DNA of 64,000 nucleotides from Phycisphaerae bacterium (GTDB lineage Bacteria; Planctomycetota; Phycisphaerae; Phycisphaerales; SM1A02): NCBI GenBank assembly GCA_002702575.1, contig PAAJ01000006.1, forward strand, positions 124,001 to 188,000, written 5' to 3'. Shown one piece after another: positions 24,839-35,400 of the stretch. The notes beneath the pieces were generated by a model. It was not told where the DNA came from. It worked only from the letters and a program-made list of their open reading frames with translations, and did not search any database. The translations under genes were made by a program, and so were the position numbers. Numbering within the stretch: position 1 is the stretch's first letter; each line of letters begins with the position of its first letter.

Positions 24839-25705
24839 TCACCTTCTTCTTCTTCTGAATGGTTGACACTTCGAACACCAGACGGTCTGCCGCTGAGCAA
24901 TGACACGGTCCTTGAGAAGCTGTCCACAATTCACGCACAATTCTCCACTGCGTCCATAGACACGATGTGTCGAGACGAACGAGCCCTTCTGTCCCGTGGA
25001 ATCCAACCAGGTCCGGACGGTCGATCCACCCATGCTGATGGCCTCCTGGAGGATCTCGACGATCTGACGTGTCAGAAGATCGATTTCACTGGATTTCAAC
25101 GTCCCCGCAGGCTGCCTTGGATTGAGCCCTGCTCTGAACAGGGCCTCATCGACGTAGATGTTCCCGAGACCAGCAACCACATGCTGGTCCAGAAGGGCGG
25201 ATTTCAAACCCCTTGATCTGCCAGCCAGGGAACACTCCAGAACATCCGGTTCGAGCTGCAGGGCGTCTGGACCAAGTTTGTCCCAGCGGGTTCTCAGCAG
25301 CCTCTCGTGCGAAGAGAGGGTCCAGAGTCCTCCGAATCGCCTCGGGTCGATGAAACGCATCTCACAGGCTTCAGGAGCCCCAGAAAGCTTCCAGATGCAA
25401 TGAGTGTGAGGTTCGATCTGATCCGGCTCGTTCCGGTTGATGATCTGGACTCGTCCCGACATCCCGAGATGGATGCAGAGCACCCTCCCATCAGCCACCT
25501 CGATCGCCAGCTGCTTGCCTTTTCGAACCAGATTCGAGATCCGTCCTCCGAGCAGGAGGCCATGTGAATCCGCTCTGGATCCACTCCCTGAGCCCTTCGC
25601 ATTCACGATTCCAGGTCGATGAAGTTGGACTTCCGAGACCGTGGCGTCTTGAATTGAGTTGCAGAGGTGCCGACGGAGATGTTCGACTTCGGGAAGTTCA
25701 GGCAT
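24839..25705 (-). CDS. mutM: formamidopyrimidine-DNA glycosylase (Fpg/MutM)
   Basis: 288 residues. The mature N-terminus MPELPEVE holds the catalytic Pro and Glu. The helix-two-turn-helix region has ALLDQHVVAGLGNIYVDEALFRAGLNP, and the C-terminal zinc finger is CVNCGQLLKDRVIAQRQTVWCSKCQ with four cysteines. The enzyme removes oxidised purines such as 8-oxoguanine and nicks the abasic site. It is convergent with dnaA and divergent from the MoxR gene. Confidence 0.95.
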   Translation of the reverse strand: MPELPEVEHLRRHLCNSIQDATVSEVQLHRPGIVNAKGSGSGSRADSHGLLLGGRISNLVRKGKQLAIEVADGRVLCIHLGMSGRVQIINRNEPDQIEPHTHCIWKLSGAPEACEMRFIDPRRFGGLWTLSSHERLLRTRWDKLGPDALQLEPDVLECSLAGRSRGLKSALLDQHVVAGLGNIYVDEALFRAGLNPRQPAGTLKSSEIDLLTRQIVEILQEAISMGGSTVRTWLDSTGQKGSFVSTHRVYGRSGELCVNCGQLLKDRVIAQRQTVWCSKCQPFRRRRR

Positions 25706-25846
25706 GATCTCGATCCCGGGATATCAGTTCGATTCAACCAGCTGTTGTCCGAAGCGTTCGTCCGGGGAGTCAGAAGTATACTCAGGTGTTGAATTGGTTA
25801 CTTCATAGCAGACAAACGATCATGTGAAAGCCGGGAGACTTTCCTG

Positions 25847-26923
25847 ATGAACCAAGCGGATTCGAACAACACCCACGACAATGAACAGACACTTGCAGCT
25901 GTCCAGCAGGTGGCGGAAGCCGCAGACAGCATGCGGACACAACTGGGTCAGGTGATCGTAGGACAACAGGAAGTCATCGAGCAGATGCTGATCAGTCTGT
26001 TCGCCGGCGGTCACGCACTGGTTGTCGGTGTCCCCGGTCTCGCGAAGACACTGCTGATTCGATCGATCGCCCAGGCACTTGAACTCGACTTCTCCCGTAT
26101 TCAGTTCACTCCGGACCTCATGCCCAGTGACATGACAGGTACCGAGGTCATCGAAGAGGATCGAGCCACCGGTTCTCGACAACTCAGGTTCGTCAAAGGA
26201 CCCGTATTCGCCAACATCGTCCTCGCAGATGAAATCAACAGGACTCCTCCCAAGACCCAGGCTGCTCTGCTTGAGGCCATGCAGGAACGACAGGTCACCG
26301 CTGGTGGTGAACGACACGCCCTTCCGAATCCATTCTTTGTTCTGGCGACTCAGAATCCGATTGAGCAAGAAGGCACCTATCCCCTTCCCGAGGCACAACT
26401 CGATCGATTCATGCTGAACATCCAGGTTGGATATCCAGGTGAAGACGAAGAATTGAAAGTCGTTCAACAGACAACATCTGATCAGGAAATCAACATCCGA
26501 CCCGTACTCAGCGGATCGGATGTGATGTCCATCCAACAACTGGTTCGTCAGGTTCCGATTGCGGATCATGTTGCCGAATACGCCGTTCGTCTGGCTCGCT
26601 CCAGTCGCATCAGAGACATCGAGAATCCTCCTCAGATCGTTTCGGATTACGTCAGTTGGGGCGCAGGACCTCGAGCAAGCCAGTTTCTTGTCCTTGCAGC
26701 CAAGGCCCATGCCCTGATCAACGGTGATCAGCATGTCACACCGGATCACATCAAGTCCGTTGCCTTCCCTGTTCTGCGACACCGCATCCTTCTGAACTTC
26801 AATGCCGAAGCCGACGGAATCCGTCCGGACGACATCATCCGTTCACTGCTTGATGAGATCGCCATTGATCCGATTGATTCAAGAACAGCTCGACACATGG
26901 ATGAAGTGATCCGCTCGGAATGA
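25847..26923 (+). CDS. MoxR-family AAA+ ATPase
   Basis: 358 residues. Walker A is GVPGLAKT, Walker B is VLADEINRTPPKTQAALLEAMQE, sensor 1 is LATQNPIEQEGTYPLPEAQLDRF and a MoxR lid domain follows. MoxR ATPases act as chaperones that activate or assemble metal-containing or membrane-linked complexes together with VWA partner proteins. GGGAG lies 9 nt upstream of the ATG. It heads a seven-gene run on the plus strand and is followed 22 bp later by a DUF58 gene, the classical partner. A TATACT hexamer at 25777-25782 could serve as -10, without a good -35. Confidence 0.93.
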   Translation: MNQADSNNTHDNEQTLAAVQQVAEAADSMRTQLGQVIVGQQEVIEQMLISLFAGGHALVVGVPGLAKTLLIRSIAQALELDFSRIQFTPDLMPSDMTGTEVIEEDRATGSRQLRFVKGPVFANIVLADEINRTPPKTQAALLEAMQERQVTAGGERHALPNPFFVLATQNPIEQEGTYPLPEAQLDRFMLNIQVGYPGEDEELKVVQQTTSDQEINIRPVLSGSDVMSIQQLVRQVPIADHVAEYAVRLARSSRIRDIENPPQIVSDYVSWGAGPRASQFLVLAAKAHALINGDQHVTPDHIKSVAFPVLRHRILLNFNAEADGIRPDDIIRSLLDEIAIDPIDSRTARHMDEVIRSE

Positions 26924-26945
26924 AATCACATCCAAGGGACCAGGC

Positions 26946-27938
26946 ATGCAATCCAGAGATGACCAATCATCACAGCCTTCCAATCGTGCGGAGGCATATC
27001 TTGCACCTGAGACTCTCTCACAGCTGTCACCCTTCGAGTTGAGGGCACGAATGATCGTTGAAGGTGTGAGAAGTGGACTTCATCGTTCACCACACCAGGG
27101 AATGGCCGTCGAGTTCAACCAGCATCGTGGGTATGTCCCTGGAGATGATCTCAGACATCTGGACTGGAAGGTCTACGGTCGCTCGGATCGATTGACCATC
27201 AAGCAGTACCAGCAGGAAACCAACCTCGATGTCATCCTGCTTGTGGATGCCTCAGCCTCGATGCGGTTCGGATCTCTTCCGATCAAGAAGGGATGGGGTG
27301 AGACGGAGGCGAGCAGAGCGACCGGCAGCTGGACGAAGTTCGATCATGCGGTCGCGACATCAGTCGCCCTTTCATGGCTTTCGCTTCAACAGTCAGATCG
27401 GGTCGGTCTTGTGGTCTTCGGTGACGGCATCAAGGGAATGGTTCAGCGATCAAGCGGTCAGGGGCAGTGGCGTCGGATCGTCTCCGCATTGAATACCAGG
27501 CCGGTTGATGACGGAACCAATCTGACGAAGACAACTGATCAGGTACTCGGAAGAATCTCGAACAGAGCCGTCTTCATACTTGTTTCCGATCTTCTGACCG
27601 ACCCAGAGGAAATCCAATCATCACTTGCACGCTTCCGCCATCAAAGACAGGATGTCCTCTGTCTTCAGGTCCTGGACCATCGGGAGATCGCCTTTGATTT
27701 CCAGGGACCCGAGCAGTTTCATGGACTTGAAATCGATCATCGCGTCAAGGTGGATCCCCGTTCGATCCGCGATGCGTATCTGAAGGCGTTCAATCGACAT
27801 ATCGACGAGATCTCCTCGATCTGTACGCAGTTTGGTTACGACCACCTCCTCATGAACACCCATGATTCCGTCGGTCCAGCGGTGGCCCGTCTACTGGCTC
27901 GACGTTCGATGTGGCTGAAGAGACACAAGGCAGGATGA
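26946..27938 (+). CDS. DUF58 domain protein (VWA-like)
   Basis: 330 residues. The DUF58 core is seen as SGLHRSPHQGMAVEFNQHRGYVPGDDLRHLDWKVYGRSDRLTIKQYQQETNLDVILLVDASASM, quoted here in part as the key motifs GDDLRHLDWK and DASASM; the DxSxS metal-site motif is intact. Residues about 100-300 have a von Willebrand A fold. There is no transmembrane segment, so it is probably a cytoplasmic or membrane-associated partner of the MoxR ATPase. Its stop codon overlaps the ATG of the next gene (ATGA), a sign of translational coupling. Confidence 0.9.
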   Translation: MQSRDDQSSQPSNRAEAYLAPETLSQLSPFELRARMIVEGVRSGLHRSPHQGMAVEFNQHRGYVPGDDLRHLDWKVYGRSDRLTIKQYQQETNLDVILLVDASASMRFGSLPIKKGWGETEASRATGSWTKFDHAVATSVALSWLSLQQSDRVGLVVFGDGIKGMVQRSSGQGQWRRIVSALNTRPVDDGTNLTKTTDQVLGRISNRAVFILVSDLLTDPEEIQSSLARFRHQRQDVLCLQVLDHREIAFDFQGPEQFHGLEIDHRVKVDPRSIRDAYLKAFNRHIDEISSICTQFGYDHLLMNTHDSVGPAVARLLARRSMWLKRHKAG

Positions 27939-30076
27939 TGGTGATCAGCCTCATTCTGATTGCGCCATGGTTGGCGATTCTCGGTGCATCCTGCATCGCT
28001 GTTCCGATTCTCATACATCTGTTGTCACGCCGTCGACGTCCACCCATCGACTGGGCTGCAATGCGATTCGTCATCGAGGCCTGGAAGACACGTCGTCGCC
28101 GTCTTCAGATCCAGAACATTCTGCTTCTCTGTATCCGATGTCTGATCCCGATCCTTCTGGGTCTCGCGCTCGCCCAACCGATTCTCTCGGGCCGTTCAAT
28201 CTTCACCAGCAGTGGAAAGATGATTCACATCATCATCGACAACTCGATGGTGTCCGGATATCCCGACGATTCCGGTGAAGCGGCATTTGAACGACATCGA
28301 AGCCGGGCTCTGGACATCATCGATCGTGCTCAGCAGGGTGATGAAATCGGTGTGATTCCGCTTTCAATGATCGATCAACGTCACTCCATCCCCCATCAAC
28401 GGGATCACTCGATGGTGATGTCCGGCATTCGAAAGATGCAGCCGACAGCAGGTCAGGCCGATCTTGAACGGGCACTCAGAGAAGTCTCGAGGATCGTTTC
28501 CGGAGATCAATCCCGTCCACACCAGGTGATTCTGCTCAGCGATTTCCGTGAAGGTAGTGGCCGTATTGATGAAGCCCTTCCTTCAGATCTGCTTGCCTCC
28601 AAGAATGTCCAGCTTGATTACTCCCCACCATCAACAGACGTGGTTGAGCAGACCAGGATCATGGACGTCACTCCACTCAGAAGACTTGCGCTGAGAGACG
28701 GCGGTGTCGAATCCCTTGCATCACAAAGTCTCGTTCACCTTGAACGGGATGGAGAACAGTTGCCCGCAACCACAAACACACTGAAGGCCACGACACCGGA
28801 TGGTGCCACGACTTCAAGACAGGTCAATTGGGATGCGGGATCCCGAACGATGATCGTCGACCTTCTTCTCCCGGTCACAACAGGTGAAACCGGTGATTCG
28901 AGCATCAAGGTCACGGTTGGAGAGGATCTGCCAGCACAACAACATCATGTTCTTGTCGAGTTGCAGGATGTCCTTCGGATCATCATTCTCGATCGAGATC
29001 GTCTTGGAAGAGATTCCCTGCCAATTGAACTTGATTCATCGAACTGGATTCAACGAGCACTCCAACCTTCGGATGAACTTCCAATTGATGTCAGAAGGGT
29101 TGATCCCGCTTCTCTTGTGGAAGGGGATCTGATGGACATCGATGCGGTATTCATTCTTCGACCAGATCTCCTCGAAGTCGATGGTTGGGACCTTCTCTCG
29201 ATCTTCCAGGACGACGGTGGTTTGATCATGGTTCTTCCACCAGGTGAACGGAATATCCACAACTGGACCGATCGGATGAATATGGCGTTCGATCTCGACT
29301 GGAGATTCGATCAGGAAACAAAGGATCTTGATGCCAAGGAAGGTCTCGAGTTCTCCGAGACGGATGACTCTGTTCTGGCAATCATCAGTCCCGAACTTCC
29401 AACACTGCTCGAACCGATTGATGTGAGCAGGATTCTGGGAATGGATCCAGGCATGGATTCCACGACGCTGCTCAGAACGGATTCCGGAATTCCGTTTCTT
29501 GTCATGAATTCAAATCCCGGGAGTGGCACGCTTCTCTTCATGGCGAGTTCACCAAGGCTCGATTGGACCAACCTTCCCGCAAAGCCACTCATGGTTCCCT
29601 TGATTCAAGAATCGCTTCGTGGTGGTCTCCATCTTGGTCGGGACCAGCAGGATCTCATGGTTGGTCTTTCTGTAGAGGCGCACGATCATCTTCTGAAATC
29701 GGGAGAGCTGCGTCATCCGGATGGAACATCCATTTTCCTGTCCGATGTGAACGGGATGATCGACAGACCTGGAACATGGTCTTTCCTGGGTTCAAACGGT
29801 CTTCGAAAAGGTCGATATACGGCCAACGTCGATCCATCTTCGGGTGACATGGACATCCAGACGCAGGATGCGGTGGACACATGGTTGTCCGAAACAGGCG
29901 AGTGGACTCTCGTGAACGAAAGTGAATCAACGGATGAAGCCGGCTACAGCCTGGTATGGCTGCTGTTGGGCATTCTCGCTGCACTTGTTCTGGTCGAGAG
30001 CTTCCTCTCCCGACTGTTCAGTCCTTCGGTTGGCATCTCAAAAGGTTCAACCACTGTCATGGGAACGGCTTCATGA
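27935..30076 (+). CDS. BatA-like membrane protein with VWA-type domain
   Basis: 713 residues from the ATG that overlaps the DUF58 stop codon. The N-terminus is the Aerotolerance/BatA-type membrane module: a first helix (ISLILIAPWLAILGASCIAVPILIHLL), RRRRPPIDWAAMRFV, then a second helix (LLLCIRCLIPILLGLALAQPIL). A VWA-like part (about 90-250, beginning IIIDNSMVSG) has a degenerate metal site (DNSMV rather than DxSxS). A long middle region contains a possible glutamine-amidotransferase-like fold. It ends with one more membrane helix (YSLVWLLLGILAALVLVESFL). The bulk is predicted to lie outside the cytoplasm. Confidence 0.85.
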   Translation: MMVISLILIAPWLAILGASCIAVPILIHLLSRRRRPPIDWAAMRFVIEAWKTRRRRLQIQNILLLCIRCLIPILLGLALAQPILSGRSIFTSSGKMIHIIIDNSMVSGYPDDSGEAAFERHRSRALDIIDRAQQGDEIGVIPLSMIDQRHSIPHQRDHSMVMSGIRKMQPTAGQADLERALREVSRIVSGDQSRPHQVILLSDFREGSGRIDEALPSDLLASKNVQLDYSPPSTDVVEQTRIMDVTPLRRLALRDGGVESLASQSLVHLERDGEQLPATTNTLKATTPDGATTSRQVNWDAGSRTMIVDLLLPVTTGETGDSSIKVTVGEDLPAQQHHVLVELQDVLRIIILDRDRLGRDSLPIELDSSNWIQRALQPSDELPIDVRRVDPASLVEGDLMDIDAVFILRPDLLEVDGWDLLSIFQDDGGLIMVLPPGERNIHNWTDRMNMAFDLDWRFDQETKDLDAKEGLEFSETDDSVLAIISPELPTLLEPIDVSRILGMDPGMDSTTLLRTDSGIPFLVMNSNPGSGTLLFMASSPRLDWTNLPAKPLMVPLIQESLRGGLHLGRDQQDLMVGLSVEAHDHLLKSGELRHPDGTSIFLSDVNGMIDRPGTWSFLGSNGLRKGRYTANVDPSSGDMDIQTQDAVDTWLSETGEWTLVNESESTDEAGYSLVWLLLGILAALVLVESFLSRLFSPSVGISKGSTTVMGTAS

Positions 30077-32364
30077 TCAGATGGTTGTTCAATCTCGATT
30101 CGATTCCCGAAGGAGACAGTCTGCAACTGGGCTGGTTGTCACCATGGCCACTCTGGCTCTGGATTCTGACACTGATCGGTATCACCCTGTTCTCCATCTG
30201 GTGCTATCGAAGCGCCGGGATCGCAAGATCATGGCGATTTGTTCTCGCAACGACCCGGGCCCTGATTCTTCTGCTTGTCGCCCTGCTTCTCAATGGACCG
30301 GTTCTGGAATCTCCTCGCAGGATCACGACACCAGACCAGGTCGTCGTTCTGCTGGATCAGAGTGGTTCAATGCAGGTTCCCGATGTGGGTACCGATGATG
30401 GTGATTACATCAGCAGACAGAATCAGATGATGGATCTCCTTCAGAACAACAGGAACCTCTGGTCTGATATCGATGAGCAGAGATCGATCCGCTGGTTCGG
30501 CTTCCATGGCTACGCCTTCGAACGCATTCCTTCTGAAGAAGAACTGTTCCCGGTGATCGATGAATCACCAGGTGACCGTACACGAGTGGATTCTTCCATC
30601 TCCAGTGCCATCGCCATGTCGTCCAACAGTCCAGTGAGCGCCGTGGTGATCTTCACCGACGGACGTTCGGATCAGGACATGAATCCCAGGGATGTTGCGG
30701 AGATCCGATCATCCGGTGTTCCGGTCATCGCTGTTCCATTGGGGTCCAGGGAGGCTGTCGGTGATCTCGTCATTGAACAGGTCACGGCACCGAATCAGGC
30801 ATTCACAGGGGACAGTGTTCCGATCCAGGTTGCGATCACTCGTCGCGGCGCAGCCAATGAAGGATTCGACCTGGTTCTTCAGGATCGACGCACAGGTGAG
30901 GAGCTGGACCGTGTGCGCGTCGAACCCAGTGACATGTCCCGGGTTGAATCAACCTTGCTGGGCATACCGGATGATGGTGGTTCTGCCACATGGCGGGTTC
31001 TGATCGAGCCGGATACACCTGATCTCGTTGCGGAAAACAACCAGAACGACATCGATATCAACCTTCTGGATGAACCCCTCAGGGTTCTCTACATCGAAGG
31101 TTCACCACGGTGGGAATACCGTTATCTCAAGAACCTTCTGATTCGGGAAGATTCGATCGAGAGTTCGATCATGCTGTTGTCCGCCGACAGCAATTTTGCA
31201 CAGGAAGGTGATCGTCCTCTGTCACGACTTCCGGTGACGAGGGAGGAATTCGATGATTTCGATGTGATCATCATCGGTGATGTTCCATCAAGCGTGATGT
31301 CGCCGGAACAACACCGACTTCTTCAGGATGCTGTTGCTGAATCCGGTTCAGGTCTTCTCTGGATTGGTGGAGAAACATCAACACCATCAAGTTGGGGATC
31401 GACCGATCTTGTGGACACGCTCCCCTTCAACGGTCCCTACAACCTTCCCAAGATCGGTTCACCAATCCAGATTTCAAAGACCGACGAAGCGGACCGGGTT
31501 GGCGTTCTTCAGATCTCCGAGATTGGATCATCCGAGTGGCCGCAGGTGCTGGGTGATGAACAGATCGACTGGTCGAAGATGCAGTGGGCCCAATGGATTC
31601 AGGCTGATCAGATCAAACCAACCGCCACCGTTCTGGCGGAAACGATCCGTGTCCGTGATCAGGGAGAACCCATCCCACTCGTGATTGGTGCTCGCTACGG
31701 ACTCGGAAGAAGCATCTATGTCGCCACGGATGAGACCTGGCGATGGCGACATGGACGAGGGGAACTCTTCGGAGAACAGTTCTGGATCCAGCTCATCCGG
31801 CATCTCGGGAGGACGTCGCTCTCCGCGACACGGGGTGATGCGGAGTTGATTCCATCCCTGAGACAGGTTGCGGTTGGTCAGGTCGTTCAACTCAGAATGA
31901 AGGTGTTCAACGAATCGCTTTTGATGCAGCTCCCGAAACTGATTTCCATTGCGGTCGTGGATTCCAATGACCGCACGAATTCCGATGTCGGGATGCGGAG
32001 AAATGGTGAGATTCGCGATACCTGGATCGGTTCATGGGTCCCCCCTCGACCCGGTCGATTCAGACTTCGAGTCGATGTTCCGGGTCTTCAGATCGAAACA
32101 GATGTTCGTGTCGAAGATGTCTCGACGGAATACCGTCAACCAGAGGCGGATCATGCGGCATTGGAAAACCTCGTGGAAGCGACGGGTGGACAGATTCTCC
32201 TCCCGGAAAATCTGGGTGAACTGGATGACATTCTTCCAGATCGATCCGTTACGGAGATTGATGTTCAAAGAGCAGGATTGTGGGACACCCCGATCGTGTT
32301 TCTGGTCCTGATTCTCCTTCTGGCATTCGAATGGACCGTACGAAGAGTGCTTCGGCTTGCCTGA
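30073..32364 (+). CDS. VWA-domain membrane protein with GATase1-like region
   Basis: 763 residues from the ATG overlapping the previous stop (ATGA). Two N-terminal helices (WPLWLWILTLIGITLFSIWCY and ATTRALILLLVALLLNGPVL) precede a VWA domain with an intact DQSGSM site (about 96-101) and VVIFTDGRSDQD. The middle region (about 340-620) contains LRVLYIEGSPRWEYRYLKNLL and FDVIIIGDVPSS, typical of the class I glutamine amidotransferase-like fold in such planctomycete proteins, but without a catalytic Cys-His pair that I can identify. A C-terminal membrane helix closes it. It is probably a structural partner in the MoxR-driven complex. Confidence 0.87.
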   Translation: MIRWLFNLDSIPEGDSLQLGWLSPWPLWLWILTLIGITLFSIWCYRSAGIARSWRFVLATTRALILLLVALLLNGPVLESPRRITTPDQVVVLLDQSGSMQVPDVGTDDGDYISRQNQMMDLLQNNRNLWSDIDEQRSIRWFGFHGYAFERIPSEEELFPVIDESPGDRTRVDSSISSAIAMSSNSPVSAVVIFTDGRSDQDMNPRDVAEIRSSGVPVIAVPLGSREAVGDLVIEQVTAPNQAFTGDSVPIQVAITRRGAANEGFDLVLQDRRTGEELDRVRVEPSDMSRVESTLLGIPDDGGSATWRVLIEPDTPDLVAENNQNDIDINLLDEPLRVLYIEGSPRWEYRYLKNLLIREDSIESSIMLLSADSNFAQEGDRPLSRLPVTREEFDDFDVIIIGDVPSSVMSPEQHRLLQDAVAESGSGLLWIGGETSTPSSWGSTDLVDTLPFNGPYNLPKIGSPIQISKTDEADRVGVLQISEIGSSEWPQVLGDEQIDWSKMQWAQWIQADQIKPTATVLAETIRVRDQGEPIPLVIGARYGLGRSIYVATDETWRWRHGRGELFGEQFWIQLIRHLGRTSLSATRGDAELIPSLRQVAVGQVVQLRMKVFNESLLMQLPKLISIAVVDSNDRTNSDVGMRRNGEIRDTWIGSWVPPRPGRFRLRVDVPGLQIETDVRVEDVSTEYRQPEADHAALENLVEATGGQILLPENLGELDDILPDRSVTEIDVQRAGLWDTPIVFLVLILLLAFEWTVRRVLRLA

Positions 32365-32446
32365 TGGTGAAGAGCTTTCATGAATACCTGATTTCACCCT
32401 GATTGGAGTTGGTCATCCGTCCCTGATGACACGAGAATAGAAGTAG

Positions 32447-35400
32447 ATGAACGAGATCATCCAACACCTTGATTCAGCCTCTCGACGCACACGAAGACTG
32501 CTGATCGGTCGTCGTGTCGCCGTGTTGATCTCATCCTTCCTGGTGTTGCTCTCCATACTGATCCTTCTGGACTGGTTGATCCGTTTCTCACCCGGAATTC
32601 GGTCGACATCACTGGTGCTGGTCATGGTTGTCTTCATCTCATGGACCATCCTCTGGTTGTTTCCAGTGCTCTCCTTTCTACCCACCAGGCATCGGATGGC
32701 ATTGCAGCTGGAGGACCGGGAGCCGAGTCTCAGGGGTTACCTGGCATCCAGTCTGGAATTCGAATCCAGTGGTGTATCGGAGACCAGTTCACTGGCAGCT
32801 GCAAGTGTGCTCGAGACTCGTCGGAGATTCCAACGGGTGTCCGTCGATTCGATCATCAACCCCTCGCCAGCAAGATGGTCACTGGCACTTCTTCTGATCA
32901 TTCTGGGGTGCAGTCTGATCACCATCATCCTCGAGCCGGGATTCACACGACTGGGATTCACTCGGGTGATGGCACCCTGGTCGTCAATCGAGTGGCCACC
33001 ACGAACAGCCGTATCGTCACGGATGCATGAAGTTGTTCCTGAACATGGTGTCCATGGTCAGGGCATTCCATTGTTGCTTCGTGCGGAGAACAGAACCCGT
33101 GATCACACGGATGACCCTGTAGAAGCTGTTTATCGCATCATCGAGGACGGTGTCCCATCGGAGTGGAACACGGTCATGTTGACTTATCAACGTGACGGCA
33201 TCCATGAACGTCTCATCTCGACGAGCGGTGAAGCGATTGAAGTCGGTTTCATGACGAGTGATGCACAGACCGAGCATGAGCGCATCATCCTGATGCCCTT
33301 GCCACAGGTCACCTCACTGACTCTGGACATCGAACCTCCCCCACATGCCGTTCCATGGTTGAAGGATCGACGAATCGAATCCACGGATACAGGTCCTCGA
33401 CTGGATGTGATTCGACCACCTGTTCTCCAGGGCTCAAGGGCCCGCCTGGATCTGCAGCTCAATCGATCGATTCTGATTCCTGATGAGGGACCATCCCGCT
33501 CCGAATGGCTGATGAGAACCTTTGGTCTTGCCGAAGGTGTGGAACCACCCGAACTCATGGTCGATGAAGATGATCCCAGGAAACTCTCCTTGACATGGCA
33601 AGCGGATGACACGCGGCGAATGTTGATATCACTTCAGGACGAGTTCGGTCTGGAGAGTGTCGAACCGGTTCCGGTCTATATTCCGGTCGAAGAGGACCTG
33701 GCTCCGGATGTCGTTCTGGTCGAACCGGAGCAAGACCTCGACATTCTTCCAACGGCGGTGATTCCACTGGTTGCCGAAGCTGTCGACAACCTTCCTCTGC
33801 ACAGAGTCGGAATCACGGTCATGCGGGGTGAAGGTGAACAGGTCGACGGCCATGTCAAGGAAGTCGAAACCGAGCGAAGTCGGATCAGTACACCATTCGA
33901 TGTGTCGGCGTCAGGTGTCGTTGAAGGTGATCTTCTTGAAGTCCGTGGCATCGCTTCGGATCGATGGCGGGATGAATCCGGGAACCACCGTGAATCCAGC
34001 TCACGTGTTCGAACACTCCGAGTCATCTCTGAAACAGAGTTTCTCACACAGCTTCGTGATCAGATGTCACTGCTCGAACAGCGAGCGATGGATCTTGAAG
34101 ACACCCAGAAGTCGGTACAGAACCAGTACCAGGACATCATCAGTACGACTCAGGAAGATGATGATTCGATCGAGACTGAAGATGCGGACAACCTCTCATC
34201 CGAGCAACAGGATGGGACACCGTCGGAGTTCAGTGACTCCGAAACCAGATACCGGCAGTCTCTTGAGAGAAGACAATCCGACATTTCAAGACGTCTGTCA
34301 GATCAACAGAATCAGGTCGAAGCCATCCGGGACTGGATCGGCGACAACATGTTGGATGAGGAACGCATCGAATCCGTCCTGGATCAGGTCGAGGAGGCCT
34401 TGGCCGATGCTCAGGAGTCATCCGCGGAAGCCATGCGTTCCATGGAGGCATCACGGCCATCGGAACAATCCGAATCATCTCCAGAAGGAACGGACCCTTT
34501 CGATTCGACCGAAACGGCGGCTGAGCAGGATCAGGAAACACTTCAGTCCCAGCAGGATGTCCGTGAGGCGCTCCAGGATGTCGTTGCTGCGTTGGCAGAG
34601 GATCAGGAAACATGGTTGATCTCCAGACAGGTGGAGAACATCCAATCCCGTCAGCAATCTCTCCAGGATCTCACCCGATCGCTCTCTGAACAGACTCGTG
34701 GCCAGTACATGGATGAATTGTCCCCCGAGATCCAGAGTGCCATCGAGGATGCGGCGCGTGAGCAGGAGGCATTGACCGATGCCATGTCTCAACTGACCGA
34801 ATCGATGACAGCGCAGGCCGAGGCCATGCGTGAGATGGATCCAAGTGGTGCATCCGCCATGGAACAGGCGGCTGAACTTGCCGAGCAGCAGGATGTCGAA
34901 TCGATGATGTCCGAGGCCGCCGAGGAGATCGAACAAGGTCGTCTCGAGATGGCTGGTGGATCCCAGCAGGAGATCATGGAAGCACTGCAATCCATGCAGG
35001 AAGCCATGTCACCAGATCAACAAGACAGGATCGCTGATCTTTTGAGGAGACTTGTGGATCTCGAGACAGCCATCGAGGAACTGATTGATCTTCAGGCTGA
35101 TGAACTGGTGACGCTCGATGATGCAATCGTGCGAAATGATTTTTCCGGCCGTGATGCAGCCGTGATCGAGATCAGAAAACGAACACTGGCCGTATCCGAT
35201 GAGGCAAGAAACCGATCCGATGAGGAACGTGGTCTTTCACGAAGATTGGATCGAGCTGGTGATTCACAATCCGATTCCATCTCCGTCCTTCGCGCTGTTC
35301 CAGTCGATGGAGCCTCTGCACGGGATCACCAGCTTGTCGCTCTTCAGCAGTTGAGGTCGGCACTTGAAGATCTCAAACAGGTGGAAGCCGAGGCTCAACA

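Noticed and set aside
25820-26782. 320-codon open frame on the minus strand
   Set aside because: Antisense to the MoxR ATPase, whose Walker motifs are intact.
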